The position numbers were made by a program, and so were the translations under genes. A stretch of 16,459 nucleotides of DNA from an uncultured bacterium (GTDB lineage Bacteria > Bacillota > Clostridia > Oscillospirales > Acutalibacteraceae), in NCBI GenBank assembly GCA_934875675.1, contig CAKXIK010000022.1, forward strand, positions 6,262 to 22,720. Direction: 5' to 3'. Below the pieces are notes generated by a model. It did no database searches, had not been told where the DNA came from, and was given only the letters and a program-made list of their open reading frames with translations. Of this stretch, positions 12,818 to 16,459 are shown piece after piece (the stretch's first letter is position 1; every line of letters begins with the position of its first letter).

Positions 12818-14995
12818 ATGAAAATCATTAAGAGAAACGGCACAGAGGAAGCATTTGATATTACCAAAATTATGGTGGCAATTTCAAAGGCGAATGCGGT
12901 TGCAGAGGAAAGTGAGCGGCTTACCCCGGTGCAGATTCGTCGCATTGCACTGACGGTGGAAAATGCTTGTCAGTCTTTGGCTCGTGCTGCTGGCGTGGAA
13001 GAAATTCAGGACCTTGTGGAAAAACACATTATGGCAAATGGTGCATATGAGGTGGCAAAAAAATATATCACTTATCGCTATACACGAGATCTGGTTCGAA
13101 AGTCCAATACAACCGACGACAAAATTCTCAGTTTGATTGAATGTAACAATGAAGAGGCAAAGCAGGAAAACTCCAATAAGAATCCAACGGTGAACAGTGT
13201 GCAACGTGATTATATGGCGGGCGAGGTAAGCCGCGATATTACCACCCGGATTTTGCTGCCGCAGGATATTGTAGACGCACATAACGAAGGAATTATTCAT
13301 TTTCATGATACCGATTATTATGCGCAACATATGCATAACTGCGATCTGGTCAACCTGGAGGATATGCTGCAAAACGGCACTGTTATTTCCGGCACGATGA
13401 TTGAAAAGCCGCACAGCTTTTCCACCGCCTGCAACATTGCAACCCAGATTATTGCACAGGTGGCAAGCAATCAGTATGGCGGGCAGTCCATTTCGCTGAT
13501 GCATCTGGCTCCCTTTGTGCAGATCAGCCGCGAAAAAATCCGCCGCATTGTGCAGGCGGAAATGACCGATCTGGGGCTTGAGGTTTCGCAGGAGAAAATC
13601 GAAAAAATGGTGGATATTCGCCTGCGGGACGAGATTCGCCGCGGTGTGCAGACGATTCAGTATCAGGTGGTTACGCTGCTTACCACAAACGGTCAGGCAC
13701 CGTTTGTAACGGTTTTCATGTACCTCAACGAGGCAAAAAATGAGCAGGAAAAGCAGGATTTGGCGCTGATTATTGAAGAAACACTGCTTCAGAGATATCA
13801 GGGCGTTAAAAATGAAGAGGGCGTTTGGGTGACGCCGGCATTCCCGAAGCTGATTTATGTGCTGGAGGAAGATAATATTCATCCCGATTCGCGGTTCTAT
13901 TATCTCACCGAGCTTGCAGCCAAATGTACCGCACGCCGCATGGTTCCGGACTATATCTCGGAGAAAATCATGAAGCAGCTCAAGGTGGACAAAAACGGTC
14001 AGGGTCATTGCTATACCTGCATGGGCTGCCGCTCGTTTTTAACACCGTACGTCGATCCCGAAACAAATCAGCCAAAATATTACGGCAGATTTAATCAGGG
14101 CGTTGTTACCATCAATCTGGTGGATGTGGCACTTTCCTCCGGCGGCAATGTGGAAAAGTTCTGGAGCGTTTTTGATGAAAGACTGGAGCTTTGCCATCGT
14201 GCACTGCTTTGCCGGCATGAACGGCTCAAGGGAACTCTCTCCGATGCCGCACCGATTTTGTGGCAGTATGGTGCACTTGCGCGGCTCAAAAAGGGCGAGC
14301 CGATTGACAAGCTGCTTTACGGTGGTTATTCAACAATTTCGCTTGGCTATGCGGGGCTTTATGAGTGCGTGAAATACATGACCGGGAAATCGCACACGGA
14401 TCCCAGTGCAACCCCATTTGCTCTTAAGGTGATGCAGCACATGAACGATGCCTGCAAGGAGTGGAAAGCGGAGCACAATGTGGATTTCAGCCTGTATGGC
14501 ACGCCGTTGGAATCCACCACCTATAAATTTGCAAAATGCCTGCAAAAGCGATTTGGCGTGATTGAAGGCATTACGGACAAGGGCTATATTACGAACAGCT
14601 ATCATGTGCATGTGTCCGAAAAGATTGATGCATTCACTAAGCTTGCGTTTGAATCGCAGTTCCAGGCGCTTTCTCCCGGCGGTGCAATCAGCTATGTGGA
14701 AGTTCCGAACATGCAGAATAATCTGGAAGCAGTCATGCAGGTCATTAAATTTATTTATGAGCACATTATGTATGCCGAGCTGAACACAAAATCGGATTAT
14801 TGTCAGGTTTGCGGCTTTGATGGCGAAATTCAGATTGAAGAGGAAGACGGCAAGCTGATTTGGAAATGCCCCAGCTGCGGCAATACCGATCAAAGCAAGA
14901 TGAATGTTGCGCGGCGTACCTGCGGTTATATCGGTACTCAATACTGGAATCAAGGACGCACACAGGAAATCAAAGAACGCGTGCTGCATCTGTAA
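12818..14995 (+). CDS. nrdD: Anaerobic (class III) ribonucleoside-triphosphate reductase
   Basis: This 725-residue glycyl-radical enzyme reduces ribonucleoside triphosphates to deoxynucleotides under strict anaerobiosis. Residues 1-92 are an ATP-cone allosteric domain (KIIKRNGTEEAFD...). The barrel follows, with the typical CYTCMGCRSF segment. The C-terminus carries a zinc site (Cys662, Cys665, Cys684, Cys687) and the glycyl-radical motif RRTCGYIG, with the radical expected on Gly703. Length is normal. The ATG follows AAAGGA at 12800-12805 with rather long spacing. Expression is probably controlled by NrdR through the two upstream boxes. A terminator follows immediately, separating it from nrdG. 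Confidence 0.97.
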   Translation: MKIIKRNGTEEAFDITKIMVAISKANAVAEESERLTPVQIRRIALTVENACQSLARAAGVEEIQDLVEKHIMANGAYEVAKKYITYRYTRDLVRKSNTTDDKILSLIECNNEEAKQENSNKNPTVNSVQRDYMAGEVSRDITTRILLPQDIVDAHNEGIIHFHDTDYYAQHMHNCDLVNLEDMLQNGTVISGTMIEKPHSFSTACNIATQIIAQVASNQYGGQSISLMHLAPFVQISREKIRRIVQAEMTDLGLEVSQEKIEKMVDIRLRDEIRRGVQTIQYQVVTLLTTNGQAPFVTVFMYLNEAKNEQEKQDLALIIEETLLQRYQGVKNEEGVWVTPAFPKLIYVLEEDNIHPDSRFYYLTELAAKCTARRMVPDYISEKIMKQLKVDKNGQGHCYTCMGCRSFLTPYVDPETNQPKYYGRFNQGVVTINLVDVALSSGGNVEKFWSVFDERLELCHRALLCRHERLKGTLSDAAPILWQYGALARLKKGEPIDKLLYGGYSTISLGYAGLYECVKYMTGKSHTDPSATPFALKVMQHMNDACKEWKAEHNVDFSLYGTPLESTTYKFAKCLQKRFGVIEGITDKGYITNSYHVHVSEKIDAFTKLAFESQFQALSPGGAISYVEVPNMQNNLEAVMQVIKFIYEHIMYAELNTKSDYCQVCGFDGEIQIEEEDGKLIWKCPSCGNTDQSKMNVARRTCGYIGTQYWNQGRTQEIKERVLHL

Positions 14996-15010
14996 ACTTT
15001 CGTTTTACAT

Positions 15011-15040
15011 CCGGTCGGATTTTGGATCCGGCCGGTTTTT
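15011..15040 (+). terminator. Terminator after nrdD
   Basis: CCGGTCGGAT (15011-15020) pairs with ATCCGGCCGG (15026-15035), with one G-U pair and a TTTGG loop, followed by TTTTT. It lies 16 bp after the nrdD stop, so nrdG needs read-through or its own promoter. Confidence 0.88.
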
Positions 15041-15050
15041 CCGTGCCTCA

Positions 15051-15151
15051 ATACTAATTTTTCTTGAAACGGTAGATAAAATTTTCGGAAAAATCGCATA
15101 GTCCCAAGCTTTTTCCTCGATTTTATACCGTTTCTAATTCAAAATTAGTAT
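15051..15151 (+). repeat. Palindromic ~100-bp repeat, copy 2
   Basis: This 101-bp element has perfect 11-bp terminal inverted repeats ATACTAATTTT and AAAATTAGTAT. Inside, AAACGGTA-GA-TAAAAT pairs with ATTTTATACCGTTT and GGAAAAA pairs with TTTTTCC, with the same two-base GA bulge as in the 2387 copy. It lies between the nrdD terminator and the nrdG ribosome-binding site and ends 26 bp before the nrdG start codon. A promoter for nrdG, if separate from that of nrdD, would have to lie in or beside this element. Confidence 0.87.
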
Positions 15152-15177
15152 AAATCAATCGACAGGGGAAATGAACT

Positions 15178-15789
15178 TTGAATTATGCAACCATAAAATA
15201 TTGTGATATTGCAAATGGCATTGGTGTACGCACGTCGTTGTTTGTCAGCGGATGTACCCATCATTGCAAGGGCTGTTTTAACGCAGTAGCGTGGGATTTT
15301 AATTACGGAGATCCGTTTACGGAACAGGTGCAGGACGAAATTGTTGCATCCCTTGCGCCGGAATATGTCAACGGGCTTTCCTTGCTCGGCGGAGAACCGT
15401 TTGAGCCGCAGAATCAGCTTGCTTTGCTGGGATTGTGCAAAAAAGCGCGTGCTGCTTATCCGCATAAGACGATCTGGTGTTATACAGGTTACTTGCTGGA
15501 GGATATTCTTGCGGGAAGGGTGGGAGAACCCAAAACTGCAATGGAATTATTGCGCCAAATAGATGTTCTGGTGGACGGTAAGTTTGTGGAGGAACAAAAA
15601 AATATCCGGCTGAAATTTCGAGGATCAGAGAATCAGCGCATCATTATGGTGCCGGAAACTCTGCAAACAGGCAAAGTGATGCCGGTTCTGTTAAAAGAGC
15701 AATCAAAATTTGTATCAGGCAGTCGCTGTGGAGTGCAAGTCCATCCGCAGTCTTTTCCTTTGTCATGCATCTTGAATGGTATTGGTTAA
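15178..15789 (+). CDS. nrdG: Anaerobic ribonucleotide reductase activating enzyme (radical SAM)
   Basis: This 203-residue radical SAM protein generates the glycyl radical on NrdD. The [4Fe-4S]-binding CTHHCKGC motif places cysteines at 26, 30 and 33, followed by FN. LLGGEPFEPQN is the GGE segment for SAM binding. DVLVDGKFVEEQK and the arginine-rich RLKFRGSENQRII end are typical of NrdG. The start is a TTG at 15178-15180: it matches the family N-terminus (MNYATIKYCD) and has AGGGGAA at 15164-15170, seven bases upstream. Nearby ATGs are out of frame. The protein runs about 30 residues past the usual end of the family with no recognisable domain there. It is separated from nrdD by 182 bp holding a terminator and a repeat. 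Confidence 0.95.
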   Translation: MNYATIKYCDIANGIGVRTSLFVSGCTHHCKGCFNAVAWDFNYGDPFTEQVQDEIVASLAPEYVNGLSLLGGEPFEPQNQLALLGLCKKARAAYPHKTIWCYTGYLLEDILAGRVGEPKTAMELLRQIDVLVDGKFVEEQKNIRLKFRGSENQRIIMVPETLQTGKVMPVLLKEQSKFVSGSRCGVQVHPQSFPLSCILNGIG

Positions 15790-15826
15790 CAGTGAAGCAG
15801 TTATTTGTATATTGTCTGGATATGAC

Positions 15827-15873
15827 AACACCTCCTGCTGTAGCTTGTATTCTACAACAGGAGGTGTTTTTTT
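15827..15873 (+). terminator. Terminator after nrdG
   Basis: AACACCTCCTG (15827-15837) is perfectly complementary to CAGGAGGTGTT (15858-15868). An inner TGTAG/CTACA stem extends the hairpin and a run of Ts (15866-15873) follows. Confidence 0.92.
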
Positions 15874-15992
15874 ACGGTCCATTTTTCAAGGGTATGATCC
15901 CGGCTGCAAGGCGTCTGAACAAGCTTTCGTTAATATAGAAAGCTTCAGATGTATCAAACAGGATCGATTGCTAAGACATCAGAAGGAATCCA
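15874..15992. other. Intergenic DNA between nrdG and the oxidoreductase gene
   Basis: No gene and no clear terminator for the minus-strand oxidoreductase was seen. A short inverted repeat (AAGCTTTC and GAAAGCTT around 15922-15945) is present without an adjacent T tract on the minus strand. Confidence 0.35.
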
Positions 15993-16459
15993 TCAGACTT
16001 CCGGAACCTCGATTTTAACGGTTTTGCCGGTGTTGTAGGATTCATAGATTGCATTGAGGTAGTAAACCGGGGTAATCAGTTGCTTGTAAGTATGAGTCAT
16101 TTTACCGTTGCGCAGCATGTCCGCAAAATCTTCGCACTCGTGTTGATAGCACATCGAAATATCGATATCGCGGCAGACATTGTGTGCCTCACCAAAAATA
16201 CTGCAGTGATAAGCATTACCGCAGTTCTCCATGAAATGGTTGGTAACATTGTACTTTTCATATTCCACCACGACGGTGACGTTATCTCCGTTGCGGAATG
16301 CAGTGACGGCTTTGGGATCATAACCAAAGATCGTCAGACTCATCTCTGCAAGGTGAGAGGAATAGAAAAAGAAGCCGCTGTAGTCGTTATGCATGCTTAC
16401 CGGTGCAGCAACACAACCGCCGTGAATGCCGCCCAGACCGCTCTTGACGGTGTGCTGCA
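15993..16459 (-). CDS. Gfo/Idh/MocA-family oxidoreductase, C-terminal part (partial)
   Basis: The frame is open from the right window edge for 154 codons, so only the C-terminal half is seen; the apparent ATG at 16394 is internal because the frame continues upstream of it. Family features are the beta-sheet domain (VTAFRNGDNVTVVVEYE, residues near SIFGEAH) and the typical ending FADMLRNGK followed by a helix with YYLNAIYESYNTGKTVKI. The nucleotide-binding Rossmann domain with its GxGxxG motif would lie outside the window. Such proteins are NAD(P)-dependent dehydrogenases, commonly of sugars, inositols or glycosides. The substrate cannot be assigned. Confidence 0.75.
   Translation of the reverse strand, partial: QHTVKSGLGGIHGGCVAAPVSMHNDYSGFFFYSSHLAEMSLTIFGYDPKAVTAFRNGDNVTVVVEYEKYNVTNHFMENCGNAYHCSIFGEAHNVCRDIDISMCYQHECEDFADMLRNGKMTHTYKQLITPVYYLNAIYESYNTGKTVKIEVPEV

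Noticed and set aside
12884..14008. Long minus-strand open frame (374 codons) inside nrdD
   Set aside because: It is the complement of a strongly conserved gene, has no ribosome-binding site and encodes no recognisable domain.
1..16459. CRISPR arrays, tRNA or rRNA genes, phage or transposase genes
   Set aside because: No regularly spaced direct repeats, no cloverleaf or rRNA-like sequence and no integrase or transposase motif was seen on either strand.

Overview
This window looks like chromosomal DNA from a strictly anaerobic, low-to-mid-GC Gram-positive bacterium of the Clostridia, probably an Oscillospiraceae/Ruminococcaceae-like lineage. The lineage is inferred from protein style and gene content; no rRNA or tRNA gene is present to fix it. 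Supporting signs are an oxygen-sensitive class III ribonucleotide reductase with its activase, a corrinoid methyl-transfer cassette with a RACo-type reactivase, strong Shine-Dalgarno sites, near-consensus housekeeping promoters with 17-bp spacers, and rho-independent terminators after many genes.

Layout, left to right. (1) 1-610: the edge of a palindromic repeat, then fucU (L-fucose mutarotase) and a terminator. (2) 771-5465: a corrinoid methyl-transfer locus. A PocR-domain AraC-type regulator (minus strand) is divergent from a plus-strand run of a corrinoid protein, a DUF2284 iron-sulfur protein and a RACo-type corrinoid reactivase. No methyltransferase is encoded here. (3) 5533-5979: a cold-shock protein gene on the minus strand with a long structured leader. 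(4) 6115-8617: a clan GH-A glycoside hydrolase convergent with a MarR-family regulator. (5) 8640-12484: recQ and an intracellular heparinase II/III-like protein, both on the minus strand, with the lyase-like gene upstream. (6) 12650-15873: nrdD and nrdG under a promoter carrying two NrdR-box-like sites. (7) 15993-16459: the C-terminal part of a Gfo/Idh/MocA oxidoreductase on the minus strand, running off the window.

Most of the genes are accessory carbohydrate functions (fucose mutarotase, glycosidase, lyase-like protein, sugar-type oxidoreductase) mixed with housekeeping genes. The corrinoid cassette suggests use of a methylated substrate, with the methyltransferase encoded elsewhere.

The most unusual element is a hairpin-forming repeat of about 100 bp with 11-bp terminal inverted repeats. 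It occurs three times: 1-59 (cut by the window edge, inverted), 2387-2489 and 15051-15151. Each copy ends 26-48 bp before a start codon (fucU, the corrinoid protein gene, nrdG). Differences between the copies are compensated across the two arms, so the fold itself appears to be maintained.
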